Assembly (NCBI RefSeq): GCF_039534165.1
Contig: NZ_BAAAUX010000016.1
Location: 186,001 to 250,000 of the forward strand
Source of the DNA: Saccharopolyspora_D taberi
Lineage (GTDB): Bacteria; Actinomycetota; Actinomycetes; Mycobacteriales; Pseudonocardiaceae
Direction: 5' to 3'
DNA length: 64,000 bases
In this document: one piece after another, positions 49,012 through 59,013 of the stretch
Position numbering within the stretch: the first letter of the stretch is position 1
Layout: each line of letters starts with the position of its first letter
The notes under the pieces: generated by a model
Told to the model about the DNA's origin: nothing
The model's database searches: none
Seen by the model: only the letters and a program-made list of their open reading frames with translations
Position numbers and translations under genes: made by a program

Positions 49012-50139
49012 ATGGACAACGAATACTGGCTTCGGTCTCATCCTGTGCTGAACGTGCTCCGGGCGCGGCGTGAACATCCTGACCTGCCCGGTCAACGGCG
49101 AGACGGCCACCGGATCGGTCTCGCGGTCGAAGGCGGCGGGATGCGCGGGGTGGTTTCCGCCGCGATGCTGGCGGCGCTGGAGGATCTGGGTCTGCCGTTC
49201 ACCGCCTTCGACGCGATCTACGGCACCTCGTCGGGCTCGATCAACTGCGCGTACTACGTCGGCGGCAACACCTGGTATCCGCTGTCGATTTACTTCGACG
49301 ACCTGAGCACCCGCGAGTTCGTCGACTTCCGGCGCGCGTTCACCGGCAACATCCTCAATCTCGACTACGTGGTCGACAGCGTGATAACCAAGGTGAAACC
49401 GCTGGACACCGGGGCCCTGATCGGCTCGGCCGTCCCACTGCACATCGCGGTCACCAACGTCGACGAGCGGCGCACGGAGTCGGTTCACGACTTCGCGTCC
49501 GACACCGAAGTGCTGTCCGCGCTGCGGGCCAGCATGTGGCTGCCGGTCGCCATCCGCGGTACGACCCGGTTCCGGGACTTCCGGGCGGTGGACGGAGGCG
49601 TGCTGACCCCGCACCCCTTCCAGCTCGCGCTGGACGACGGCTGCACGCACGTCCTGTCGTTGAGCACCCGGCCGATCCGCGAGCCCAGGAAGCGGTACGG
49701 CGCGTCGCAGTTCGTCAGCTACCGGCACCTGGAGAAGCTCCAGCCCGGCCTGGGGGACGGCTACCTGGCCGCTGTCCGCCGCTATCGCAGCGATCGGCAG
49801 CGCTTGCAGACCAGGATGCGGGAGCCCGGTGCGGCGCCGTACGTCCTCGACCTCGCGCCGCTTCCCCGGATGCCGGAGGTGAAGCGGCACGAGCTGCGGC
49901 TCGGCCCGCTGATCGCCGGTGCCCGGGGCGGTTACGAGCTGATGTGCTGCGCGATCGAGGGAATCGACCCCGCGCGGCTCAGGTCCGGCGGGATGCAGGC
50001 TGTTCCGCGATTCACCTTTGTGAGAAGGGAATATGGCTCCAGACCGCACAGCCTCCCGCGTCCGGGAACTTCTGCGCGAGTGCAGGCGATTACCCGAACA
50101 CCGCGGGAAAGCAACGGTTCTGTCGAAGTGGACGGCTGA
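49012..50139 (+). CDS. Patatin-like phospholipase
   Basis: 375 residues. Oxyanion loop GGGMRG (residues 41-46), nucleophile elbow GTSSG with Ser73, and catalytic Asp194 in AVDGGVLTPHPF form a complete patatin dyad. No signal peptide. The last 35 codons overlap the kinase gene in another frame; this basic tail (REYGSRPHSLPRPGTSARVQ) has no visible homology. A GGGAG motif eight to ten bases before the ATG may be weak. It is likely a cytosolic lipase whose activity or target is governed by the membrane kinase that follows. Confidence 0.92.
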   Translation: MDNEYWLRSHPVLNVLRARREHPDLPGQRRDGHRIGLAVEGGGMRGVVSAAMLAALEDLGLPFTAFDAIYGTSSGSINCAYYVGGNTWYPLSIYFDDLSTREFVDFRRAFTGNILNLDYVVDSVITKVKPLDTGALIGSAVPLHIAVTNVDERRTESVHDFASDTEVLSALRASMWLPVAIRGTTRFRDFRAVDGGVLTPHPFQLALDDGCTHVLSLSTRPIREPRKRYGASQFVSYRHLEKLQPGLGDGYLAAVRRYRSDRQRLQTRMREPGAAPYVLDLAPLPRMPEVKRHELRLGPLIAGARGGYELMCCAIEGIDPARLRSGGMQAVPRFTFVRREYGSRPHSLPRPGTSARVQAITRTPRESNGSVEVDG

Positions 50140-52345
50140 CGACTGGCGGATCGCGTTCGCCGAACTGCCGCTGGACGCCAGCACGTTCCAGGACCGGTTC
50201 GAGGTGGATCTCGACGAGCTGATCTCGGAACTGCGCGACTGGCGGCGGAAGGCAGGCGGGCAGGCGGGCAGTCTCGGCGGCGACATCGGGCTGCTGATGC
50301 TCACGCTGATCTGCCTGCGCTTCTCCGCGAGCAGCCGGTCGGGTGCCGACCACGAACACGACTGCTCCGAGGACTGCGAACCGCTGGTCGCCGATCCAGA
50401 CGTGCAGCAAGCCATTTGCCGCCTTTACGCGCCCGGCAACTTCCCGTCCGACCTGCCGAACCTCGGCGATCGGGACCAGCAGGCGATCGCCAAGCACGAA
50501 TGGGCGATGGTCGACCCCGGCAGCCTCCGCTTCCACCGCCACGGCACCACCTCTTTCATCCTTTCCGGGGATACCGGACTCAGCCACGGGCGCCGGGCGA
50601 AGTTCGCCCTGAAATGCCTGATCTACCCGTACCTGCGGATTCCGGCGATCGCCCGTGCCACCGTCGGCTACCGGGCGGCCTACGGCAGGACCGGCGACGC
50701 CGAGCACATGGTCGGGGTGTGGGCCAGCGGCGACAGCTGGATCCTGATGGACTTCGTCGACGGCGAGCAGCTGGACGCCTACCTGGAACGCAGGCTGGGG
50801 CGGGAGAAACCGGGGCTCGGGCTGAAGCTGGGCGTGCTCGAAGAGCTGGGTTCCGCGTTGCTGTCCGCGCTGGAGGAGCTCGAGCAGCACGGCGTCCAGC
50901 ACGGGGACCTGTCGATGTCCAACATCCTGGTCGTCACCCGCGGCGACCGGGTGATCTTCCGGCTGATCGACATCGGTCCGAACTACCTGCACACCCAGCC
51001 GATTCCCGGCGCGGGCGGTGCCGACCGCCAGTACGTGGCACCGGAGGTCCGTTCCCACGGGGCCGACCTGCAGCGCGCCGACCTGTACTCGCTGGGCCGG
51101 CTCCTGATCAACTTCGCCGGCGCGTCCGGCCCGCCGGCCGGAATCGTGCCGGACGACTTCTACTCCGAGGCGCCGCTGCTGGCCAGGTTCGTCGAGGACC
51201 TGGTCGACAGCGATCCGGCCCGGCGCCTGGTGCTGTTCGAGGCGCGCGCGGGCGAGCCGATCTACCCCCGGCTCAAGCGGGCCTTCACCAGGGAGGTGGC
51301 GGCGGTCCGCGCCATCCGCAAGGCGAGCCTGACGCACTCCCGCTCGCCCTGGTACATGCACCTGCGCGAGCTGGTCCGTCCGCTGTCGGGAGTGCCCGCC
51401 CAGCAACGCAGGCTGTGGAAGTTCCGCCAGGAGCACGGTTCCGGTGACGAGCACGCCCGCTCGGAGATGGGCCACCTGCGCAGGCTGCACTTCTGGACGA
51501 TGACCAACGCGACCCTGTTCTACCTGTCGGCTTCCGTGATCGTCATGTGGTGGCTGCGCGATCTCGGCCTGAGCTGGGACACGCGGGTGATCTCGTTGCT
51601 GCAGGTGGTGACCGGCTCCAGCAGGGACCGGCTCCCGCTGGTGGACGACATCCGCGCGGCCGACTACCCGATACCCGACGCCTGGGGCAGCCTGCCCGCC
51701 AGGATCGTCGCCCTGAGCTTCGCGTTCGCCGCGGTGAAGTACTACCAGAACATCTTCGCGGGTCTCACCCCGCTGGTCGCCTCCCGCGCCGACCCCGCTG
51801 TCCGCCGTCCGGCGGTGATCGCCGAGTTCGCCGTCCGCGCGATGACGGTGATCCCTCCGGTCCTCACCCTGACGCCGACGCTGGTGCAGCGGGACTGGTG
51901 GCCGATCTGCACCGCGCTGGGGATCACGGCCACCTTCCTGTGCAACCTCGCGTGCGTCCACTTCACCCGGGCCGCGACGGCGTGCGCGGTCACCGCCGGG
52001 CTGACGACAGTGCCCAGGGAGGCGGGAAATCCGGACCGGCCGGACGTCGCCGGTGTCCGGGAACTCGGCGACTGGACCGGCTCGGCGGCCTTCTACGGCG
52101 TGGCGTGCTGGACGATCGGCCTGCTGATCTTCACAACGGTCCTGCGCGACACCCTCGTCTACGCGCTGGCGGTGACGGCGATCAACGTCATCCTGTTCTA
52201 CGTCCTCCGGTGCGGCGTGAACGCGCGGTACATCCGGGCGGGCCTGGTCCGGTCCTGCCTGGCAGCCGAGCGCCTCGGACGGCTCAACGAGCGGCGAACG
52301 CAGGGAGAGCAGCAGGCACGCGCGATCGAACCGGCCAGGCCGTAG
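50033..52345 (+). CDS. Integral-membrane protein kinase of unusual architecture
   Basis: 770 residues. Residues 1-160: helical, acidic and unrecognised, with a His/Cys cluster HEHDCSEDCEPL near 107-118. Residues about 165-420: a kinase domain with beta3 Lys194 (FALKCLIY), catalytic loop HGDLSMSN (Asp292, Asn297), metal Asp313 in IDIG (instead of DFG), and APE at 336-338. Residues 485-730: about six membrane segments. ATG 50033 has GAGAAGGGA upstream and lies 107 bases inside the patatin frame, so the pair is co-expressed. Catalysis seems possible since K-D-N-D residues remain. No extracellular sensor domain of known type is seen. Family and signal unknown. Confidence 0.88.
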   Translation: MAPDRTASRVRELLRECRRLPEHRGKATVLSKWTADDWRIAFAELPLDASTFQDRFEVDLDELISELRDWRRKAGGQAGSLGGDIGLLMLTLICLRFSASSRSGADHEHDCSEDCEPLVADPDVQQAICRLYAPGNFPSDLPNLGDRDQQAIAKHEWAMVDPGSLRFHRHGTTSFILSGDTGLSHGRRAKFALKCLIYPYLRIPAIARATVGYRAAYGRTGDAEHMVGVWASGDSWILMDFVDGEQLDAYLERRLGREKPGLGLKLGVLEELGSALLSALEELEQHGVQHGDLSMSNILVVTRGDRVIFRLIDIGPNYLHTQPIPGAGGADRQYVAPEVRSHGADLQRADLYSLGRLLINFAGASGPPAGIVPDDFYSEAPLLARFVEDLVDSDPARRLVLFEARAGEPIYPRLKRAFTREVAAVRAIRKASLTHSRSPWYMHLRELVRPLSGVPAQQRRLWKFRQEHGSGDEHARSEMGHLRRLHFWTMTNATLFYLSASVIVMWWLRDLGLSWDTRVISLLQVVTGSSRDRLPLVDDIRAADYPIPDAWGSLPARIVALSFAFAAVKYYQNIFAGLTPLVASRADPAVRRPAVIAEFAVRAMTVIPPVLTLTPTLVQRDWWPICTALGITATFLCNLACVHFTRAATACAVTAGLTTVPREAGNPDRPDVAGVRELGDWTGSAAFYGVACWTIGLLIFTTVLRDTLVYALAVTAINVILFYVLRCGVNARYIRAGLVRSCLAAERLGRLNERRTQGEQQARAIEPARP

Positions 52346-52400
52346 CCGTGCGGAGCGGTCCGGTGCGGGAGGAACGCACCCGCACCGGACCGGTCCGGGC

Positions 52401-53636
<1,236 letters not shown>

Positions 53637-53792
53637 AGATTATGTGCCGGATGTCGTCTGATTCAGCCGCAGGACGTTGCTTGTTCACGTGCTTCGTTGC
53701 ATGGTTGCGGTCAAATCCGAAGAATCGTTGTCTTCTCGGGCTCGGCGCGCACGGTTTTGGAATCCTGGTCGGGACGTGACCGGCTCCGCGAG

Positions 53793-53949
53793 GACACTGG
53801 AGGCTGCGTGAGCGACACTTGCCATCCGCTCGCGGCTGCCGACCGGGTGCGGGTGCCCCGCAAGACACTGGACGCTGCGTGAGCCACACTTGCCATCCGC
53901 TCGCGGCTGCCGACCGGGTGCGGGTGCCCCGCAAGACACTGGAGGCTGC
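53793..53949 (+). repeat. Tandem 71-bp repeats leading into the lactonase start codon
   Basis: Two full 71-base copies (53793-53863 and 53864-53934), differing by a few bases, and a partial third copy (53935-53949) run straight into ATG 53950. Each copy contains ACTGGAGGCTGC, i.e. a Shine-Dalgarno followed by a start codon position, and the core CCGACCGGGTGCGGGTGCC. In copies 1 and 2 the start is GTG and in the third it is the lactonase ATG. The rest of 53637-53792 shows nothing further. Confidence 0.9.
53808..53882 (+). CDS. Candidate 24-codon leader peptide inside the first repeat
   Basis: From GTG 53808, with GGAGG four bases upstream, 24 codons read VSDTCHPLAAADRVRVPRKT plus LDAA and end at TGA 53880, which overlaps the GTG of the next repeat (GTGA). 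The second copy would encode the same peptide but has no stop at the corresponding place, because the lactonase ATG replaces GTGA. Translation coupling or attenuation of the lactonase is possible. No evidence of expression. Confidence 0.3.
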   Translation: MSDTCHPLAAADRVRVPRKTLDAA

Positions 53950-54996
53950 ATGCCGTTCAACGGCGAGTACCGGATGTACGTCGGCGCCTACACGGGGTCG
54001 GAGTCGCGGGCCTACGGGATCAGGCTCGCGGAGGTGACCGCCTCCGGCGCGGTCCGCTGCACCGACTCCGTCGCGGCCACCGCCGACCCGTCGTTCCTCG
54101 CGCTGTCGCCCGACGGCGGGACGCTGTTCGCGGTCAACGAGATCGCCGACGGCCGGGTGGTCTCCTTCGCGGTCGGCGCGGACGGGACGCTGGCGGAGGT
54201 CAACTCGCAGCCGACGCTGGGCCAGGCGCCCTGCCACCTCAGCGTCCACCCCTCCGGCCGGTTCCTGTTCACCGCGAACTACGTCTCCGGCAACGTCGTG
54301 GTGCACCCGATCGCCGAAGGCGGCGTGCTGCGGGCGCCCTGCCACGTCGTCCAGCACAGCGGCAGCGGACCGGACCGGGACCGCCAGGAAGGCCCGCACG
54401 CGCACCAGGTGGTAGCCGATCCCGGAGGCAGGCACGTGCTGGCGGTCGACCTGGGCGCGGACTCGGTCCAGGTCTACGACTTCGACCAGGAGACCGGGCA
54501 CCTCGCGCTGCGGGAAGCGGCGTCCATGCGCGCCGGGTCGGGGCCGCGCCACCTCGCGTTCCACCCGTCGGGCACCCGGTTCTACCTGCTCAACGAGCTG
54601 GCCTCGACGATGACCGAGATCGGCTACGACCCGGTGTCGGGCGCGATGGAGCCGGGCCGGACGCTGTCGATGCTGCCGCCGGACTTCGCCGGGCAGAACC
54701 TGGCGGCCGAGGTCGTGGTCTCGCCGGACGGCCGGTTCGTCTACGGCTCCAACCGGGGCCACGACAGCATCGCGGTCTTCGGGTGCGAGGACGGTTTCCG
54801 GTTGCTGGACGTCCGGCCCGCCGGGGTCGCCGGGCCGCGGCACATCGCGCTGTCGCCGGACGGCCGGATCCTGTTCGCCGCCGGGCAGGACAGCGCCACG
54901 GTCCAGGCGTTCGCGGTCGGGGAGTCCGGCGACCTGACCCCGGCAGGCGAACCGGTGCCCACCCCGGAACCGGTGTGCCTGCTGCCGGTCGGCTGA
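53950..54996 (+). CDS. 6-phosphogluconolactonase-type beta-propeller lactonase
   Basis: 348 residues, YbhE/Pgl-like seven-bladed propeller. Repeated SPDG and HPSG blade motifs: LALSPDGGTLFAVNEI, LSVHPSGRFLFTANYVSGNVVVHPI, LAFHPSGTRFYLLNEL, VVSPDGRFVYGSNRG, IALSPDGRILFAAGQD. HAHQVVADPGGRHVLAVDLG contains the catalytic-type region. It would open 6-phosphogluconolactone in the pentose phosphate pathway, or another sugar lactone. The start overlaps the end of the tandem repeat element, which supplies its ribosome-binding site. Confidence 0.9.
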   Translation: MPFNGEYRMYVGAYTGSESRAYGIRLAEVTASGAVRCTDSVAATADPSFLALSPDGGTLFAVNEIADGRVVSFAVGADGTLAEVNSQPTLGQAPCHLSVHPSGRFLFTANYVSGNVVVHPIAEGGVLRAPCHVVQHSGSGPDRDRQEGPHAHQVVADPGGRHVLAVDLGADSVQVYDFDQETGHLALREAASMRAGSGPRHLAFHPSGTRFYLLNELASTMTEIGYDPVSGAMEPGRTLSMLPPDFAGQNLAAEVVVSPDGRFVYGSNRGHDSIAVFGCEDGFRLLDVRPAGVAGPRHIALSPDGRILFAAGQDSATVQAFAVGESGDLTPAGEPVPTPEPVCLLPVG

Positions 54997-55009
54997 CCGT
55001 CCGCCGAGG

Positions 55010-56683
55010 TCAGAGCAGGCTTGTGTCGTAGCGGCCGTGGCCGTACTGGGCCAGGGCCGCGCGGACCCGCTTGGCCTCCTGCCGCCGGGTCCACCAGCCA
55101 CCGGTCGCGCCGATCGGGAACACCCGGGCACCGCCGTGGTAGCCGCTGGTCCGGTGCCACGCGCTCGACCGGGGCGCGGGGACGCCATCCACCAGCCAGA
55201 CCGCGACCGCCTGCTTCTTGCCGGAGCCGACCACGGCGACCCGGCGCACGTGCGACCACGGGATCTCCCGGGCCAGGCCCAGCCGCGAGACCCGGATGCC
55301 GTCCCCGTTGATCTTGAGCCGCAGCCTGGGCATCAGCACCCGGGCCGCCGACCAGACCGCGCTGATCCCCAGCAGCAGCATGCCCAGCCGGTACACCTGG
55401 TACGGGTCGCCGGACAGGGAGGCCTGGCTGGCGAGCTCGTGCGCGCCGAGCATCAGCAGCACGATCACGAGTCCGGACACGAACGCGCCGACCCGGCCGC
55501 CGGTGTGGAACACCGGTCCCGGCTGGTCCTTGCGGACCTGGGGCGCGGCGGGGGACTGCGAGGTCTGCCGCGGTCGGGCGGGCACGATCTGGCCGCGCTG
55601 CTGCGCGGGCGCAGGGGCCGGGGCGGCCGGTGCAGGAGCGGCGGGTGCTGGAGTGGCTGGCGCAGGAGCGGCCGGTGCTGGCGTGGCCGGGGCTTGGGCC
55701 TGGGGAGCGACGGGCGTCGGAGCCGGTGCCTGGGCGACCGGCGGAGCGGGCTGGGCCTGCGTGTAGCCGCGGGTCGCGGGCTTGGGCGCGGGCGGCTCGG
55801 CGACCGCGGTCCGCTGGAGCTCGGTGGCCGCCTCTGTGATCACCGCCGTGATCTCCGACGGCAGCCACTGGCTGCCCTCCGGGCTGGCCTCGCCGATCCG
55901 GTCCAGCAGCTCCCGCGGACCCGGCCGCGCGGCCGGGTCCTTGGCCAGGCACGCCGCCAGCAGCGGGCGCAGCCCCTGCGGTACGGCCGACAGGTCGGGC
56001 TCGTCGTGCACGACGCGGTAGAGCATGGCCGCGGTGTTCTCATTGCCGAACGGCCCGGCGCCGGTCGCGGCGAACACCAGCACCGCGCCGAGGGAGAACA
56101 CGTCGCTGGGCGGGCCGACCTCCTCGCCCGAGGTCTGCTCGGGGGAGAAGAACCCCGGCGTGCCCATGAACATCCCGGTCGCGGTCAGCGCGCTGCCGGT
56201 CATGGCCCGCGAGATGCCGAAGTCGATCACGCGCGGGCCGTCCGGGCCCAGCAGGATGTTGGCCGGTTTCAGGTCGCGGTGCACCAGGCCCGCGCGGTGG
56301 ATGCCGCCCAGCGCCTCGGCGAGCCCGGCGGCCAGGCCGCGGACCGAGCGCTCGGGCAGCGGGCCGTGCTCGGCGACCGCCTTGTGCAGCGTCGGGCCGG
56401 GCACGTACTCGGTCGCCAGCCAGGGCTGCTCGGCCTCGGTGTCGGCGTCGACGACGGTGGCCGTCCAGAACCCGCCGACCGAGCGGACCATCGCCACCTC
56501 GCGGCGGAACCGCTCCCGGAACTCGGCGTCGTCGGCCAGGTCGGCCCGGATCACCTTGACCGCGACGACCCGGCCGCCCCGCGAGCGCCCCAGGTAGACC
56601 GATCCCATCGCTCCTCTGCCGATCCTGGCGAGCATCCGGTAGTCGCCGATCCGGGTGGGCTCGCTGGTCAGCAGCGGCTGCAC
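55010..56683 (-). CDS. Serine/threonine protein kinase with C-terminal membrane and PH-like domain
   Basis: 557 residues. Kinase domain 14-270: P-loop GRGAMGSVYLG, Lys43 (VAVKVI), catalytic HRDLKPAN with Asp137, Asp154 in DFG, then GTPGFFSPEQTS. A Pro/Ala-rich linker (about 320-385) precedes two hydrophobic segments near 400-445 and a soluble C-terminus (RVLMPRLRLKINGDGIRVSRLGLAREIPWSHVRRVAVVG) resembling a bacterial PH-like domain. No PASTA domains. GTG 56683 with GAGAGGA upstream is preferred. The target is unknown. Confidence 0.92.
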   Translation of the reverse strand: MQPLLTSEPTRIGDYRMLARIGRGAMGSVYLGRSRGGRVVAVKVIRADLADDAEFRERFRREVAMVRSVGGFWTATVVDADTEAEQPWLATEYVPGPTLHKAVAEHGPLPERSVRGLAAGLAEALGGIHRAGLVHRDLKPANILLGPDGPRVIDFGISRAMTGSALTATGMFMGTPGFFSPEQTSGEEVGPPSDVFSLGAVLVFAATGAGPFGNENTAAMLYRVVHDEPDLSAVPQGLRPLLAACLAKDPAARPGPRELLDRIGEASPEGSQWLPSEITAVITEAATELQRTAVAEPPAPKPATRGYTQAQPAPPVAQAPAPTPVAPQAQAPATPAPAAPAPATPAPAAPAPAAPAPAPAQQRGQIVPARPRQTSQSPAAPQVRKDQPGPVFHTGGRVGAFVSGLVIVLLMLGAHELASQASLSGDPYQVYRLGMLLLGISAVWSAARVLMPRLRLKINGDGIRVSRLGLAREIPWSHVRRVAVVGSGKKQAVAVWLVDGVPAPRSSAWHRTSGYHGGARVFPIGATGGWWTRRQEAKRVRAALAQYGHGRYDTSLL

Positions 56684-56759
56684 GGCTGGTCCTCTCGGTG
56701 GCTGCGGGCGGTCGCCCACGAGCTTACGGATGTCGTCCGGGCGGCGTGGGCCGGTCGGG

Positions 56760-57104
56760 TCAGGTGTTCCCGCCACCGGTGACGGCTTCGATGCGGTCGA
56801 GGTTGCTCTCGCCCCATTCGCCGAGCGGGGTCATCGCCTCCACGAGCGAGTGGCCGAACTCGGTCAGCGAGTACTCCACCTTGGGCGGCACCTCGTAGTA
56901 CATCTCGCGGTGCACCAGGCCCGTGGACTCCATCTCGCGGAGCGAGAGGGTCAGCATCCGCTCGCTGATACCGGGCACCGTCCGCCGGAGTTCGCCGAAC
57001 CGCAGGGTGTCGAAGTGCAGCGCCCAGAGGATCAGCGCCTTCCACTTGCCGCCCATGAGATCGACGGCGGCGTCCAGCCCGCAGCCGTACTTGCGCTTGT
57101 TCAC
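56760..57104 (-). CDS. HxlR-family transcriptional regulator
   Basis: 114 residues. Winged helix: YGCGLDAAVDLMGGKWKALILWAL, LRFGELRRTVPGISERMLTLSLREMESTGLVHREMYYEVPPKVEYSLTEFGHSL, the standard HxlR fold. Such regulators respond to aldehydes, quinones or electrophiles. I use GTG 57104, with AAGGGAG upstream. It is divergent from the imine-reductase-like gene across 146 bases that hold a long dyad. It probably represses itself and that reductase. Confidence 0.92.
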   Translation of the reverse strand: MNKRKYGCGLDAAVDLMGGKWKALILWALHFDTLRFGELRRTVPGISERMLTLSLREMESTGLVHREMYYEVPPKVEYSLTEFGHSLVEAMTPLGEWGESNLDRIEAVTGGGNT

Positions 57105-57120
57105 CCGGACTCCCTTGCTG

Positions 57121-57167
57121 ACAAATTGTTCAGTACCCGAGGGAAATGTGGGTACTTGATCAATTGT
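57121..57167. promoter_or_regulatory. Dyad-symmetric site between HxlR regulator and reductase
   Basis: AGTACCC (57132-57138) and GGGTACT (57150-57156) are perfect seven-base arms around an 11-base spacer. Outer flanks ACAAATTG and CAATTGT add imperfect symmetry, so the whole site covers 57121-57167. HxlR regulators use such GTAC-containing dyads, and it lies just before both start codons. Confidence 0.6.
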
Positions 57168-57250
57168 AGGCGGCGGTACCAGCATGAAAAGGCGCTCGGG
57201 GAAACCGGAATCGCGCATTCGAGAAATCGGACTCTGACTGGAGCACGACA

Positions 57251-58126
57251 ATGACAGCCAATCCCGCCGCGGTGACCGTCATCGGTCTCGGCGCCATGGG
57301 CACCGCGCTCGCCCGGGCGTTCCTGGACGCCGGCCACCCGACGACGGTGTGGAACCGCAGCGCGGCCAAGGCCGCACCCCTGGTCGCCGGTGGCGCGGCG
57401 CACGCGGCGGAGGTCGCGGACGCGGTCGCGGCGAGCCCGCTGGTCGTCGCCTGCCTGACCACCTACGACGCGACGCGCGAAGCGTTGGCACCGGCCTCCT
57501 GCGACGGCCGCACCCTGGTCACCCTGAACAGCGGAACCCCCGCAGGCGCCCGCGCGATGGCGGACTGGGCGGCCGAGCGCGGCGCCCGGTTCCTGGACGG
57601 CGCGGTCAAGAACGTCCCCGAGGCGGTCGGGAAGCCGGACACCCTGCTCTACTACGCGGGCGACCGGGCCGTCTTCGACGAGCACCGGGCGACGCTGGAG
57701 GTGCTCGGCGGCGACACCCAGCACCTCGGCACCGATCCCGACCTCGCCGCGCTGTACGAGTACGCCGTCGGCGGCACCCTGCTGCCCGCCCTCCTCGGCT
57801 TCTTCCAGGGCGCCGCGCTGGTCACCGGACGCGGGCTGCCCGCGAGCTCGCTCGTCGGGCACACGGCGAAGTGGCTGGAGATGATCGCCTCCGTCCTGCC
57901 GCGGATGGCCGAGGAGATCGACACCGGGAACTACCGCGAGCCGTCCTCGTCGCTGGGGTTGTTCCACGAAGGCATCGCCTACGACCACGAGGTCGGCGCG
58001 GAGAGCGGCATCGACGTCTCCTGGCACGCGCCGATGCACGACCTGCTGCGGCGCGCCGTCGCCGAGGGCTACCGCGACCAGAGCATCTCCGCGCTCGTCG
58101 AACTGCTCCGGCGGCCCGCGCGCTGA
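57251..58126 (+). CDS. NAD(P)-dependent imine-reductase/hydroxyacid-dehydrogenase-like protein
   Basis: 291 residues. Rossmann motif VTVIGLGAMGTALARAFLDAGHPTTVWNRSAAKA at the N-terminus with the NADPH-favouring WNRS. The central region TLVTLNSGTPAGARAMADWAAERGARFLDGAVKNVPEAVGKPDTLLYYAGD and the C-terminal helices match the imine reductase group of beta-hydroxyacid dehydrogenases. It is divergent from an HxlR regulator, consistent with induction by a reactive carbonyl or imine. Substrate unknown. Confidence 0.88.
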   Translation: MTANPAAVTVIGLGAMGTALARAFLDAGHPTTVWNRSAAKAAPLVAGGAAHAAEVADAVAASPLVVACLTTYDATREALAPASCDGRTLVTLNSGTPAGARAMADWAAERGARFLDGAVKNVPEAVGKPDTLLYYAGDRAVFDEHRATLEVLGGDTQHLGTDPDLAALYEYAVGGTLLPALLGFFQGAALVTGRGLPASSLVGHTAKWLEMIASVLPRMAEEIDTGNYREPSSSLGLFHEGIAYDHEVGAESGIDVSWHAPMHDLLRRAVAEGYRDQSISALVELLRRPAR

Positions 58127-58196
58127 CCGGCGGCTGTCGGGGGCCGCGGCCATGCTGGAACGGCCGCGAGACCACCACGAAGTTCGAGGAGCAACC

Positions 58197-58979
58197 ATGT
58201 TCAGCACCACCCGGCCCGGTTCGCCGAACTGGATCGACCTGGGCACACCCGACACCGACGCCGCTGCGGAGTTCTACCGGGAGGTGTTCGGCTGGCAGGT
58301 GCGGTCGGCGGGCCCCGGCGCGGGCGGCTACGGCTTCTTCCTGCTGGACGGGAAGATGGTCGGCGCGGTCGGTCCGCTCACCGAGGAGGGCGCCACCTCG
58401 TCGTGGACGGTGCACTTCCACACCTCCGACGCCGACGCCACCGCGAAGGCGGTCGAGCAGGCGGGCGGTTCGGTCCGGATGGCCCCGGACGACGTGTTCG
58501 ACCAGGGCAGGCTGGCTGCCTTCACCGACCCGACCGGCGCGGAGTTCGCCGTCTGGCAGCCCGGCGCCCACCGCGGCCTGGAGGTCGTCGGAGCCGAGAA
58601 CTCGTTGCTGTGGACCGAGCTCTACACACCCGACGCGGCGAAGGCAGGCGACTTCTACCGCGCGGTGTTCGGCTGGAACGTGCAGGACGCCCCGATCCCC
58701 GGTGTCAGCTACGGCATCGTCTCGGCGGCCGGGGCCGGTCCCGACGACGGCCACGGCGGGATCATGCAGCTGCCCGAGGAGAACCTGGCCGCGGGCAGCG
58801 GACCGGAGTGGCACCCCTACATCGCCGTCGCCGACGTCGACGCGACGCTGGCCACCGCCGCGGGCAGCGGCGCCACCGTGCTGATCCCGGCCGACAGCGC
58901 CCCCGGTGTCGGCAGGCTGGCGATGTTCCTCGACCCGTTCGGCGCGCAGGTCGCCGTGATCACGCCCGACCCCAGCTGA
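58197..58979 (+). CDS. Two-domain VOC (glyoxalase-like) protein
   Basis: 260 residues made of two VOC halves: GSPNWIDLGTPDTDAAAEFYREVFGWQV to FAVWQPG, and LLWTELYTPDAAKAGDFYRAVFGWNVQ to VAVITPDPS. Each half has the conserved E/H metal-type positions; the metal set seems only partly kept. Relatives include mycobacterial CFP30B-like and hydroxylase-annotated proteins. GAGGAGC precedes the ATG. It lies 71 bases downstream of the reductase gene and may be in its transcript. A perfect hairpin ends the region. Confidence 0.9.
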   Translation: MFSTTRPGSPNWIDLGTPDTDAAAEFYREVFGWQVRSAGPGAGGYGFFLLDGKMVGAVGPLTEEGATSSWTVHFHTSDADATAKAVEQAGGSVRMAPDDVFDQGRLAAFTDPTGAEFAVWQPGAHRGLEVVGAENSLLWTELYTPDAAKAGDFYRAVFGWNVQDAPIPGVSYGIVSAAGAGPDDGHGGIMQLPEENLAAGSGPEWHPYIAVADVDATLATAAGSGATVLIPADSAPGVGRLAMFLDPFGAQVAVITPDPS

Positions 58980-58987
58980 CCGGAAAC

Positions 58988-59013
58988 CGCCGGGAGACCG
59001 CGGTCTCCCGGCG
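58988..59013 (+). terminator. Perfect hairpin after the VOC gene
   Basis: CGCCGGGAGACC (58988-58999) and GGTCTCCCGGCG (59002-59013) are perfect 12-base arms with a two-base centre. It is nine bases past the VOC stop. There is no T run. The rest of the gap to 59143 holds a possible -10 TATGAT at 59083-59088 for the ABC operon. Confidence 0.75.

Noticed and set aside
53793..53949. Tandem repeats considered as a CRISPR array
   Set aside because: Units are contiguous with near-identical full length, no spacers, and there are no cas genes.
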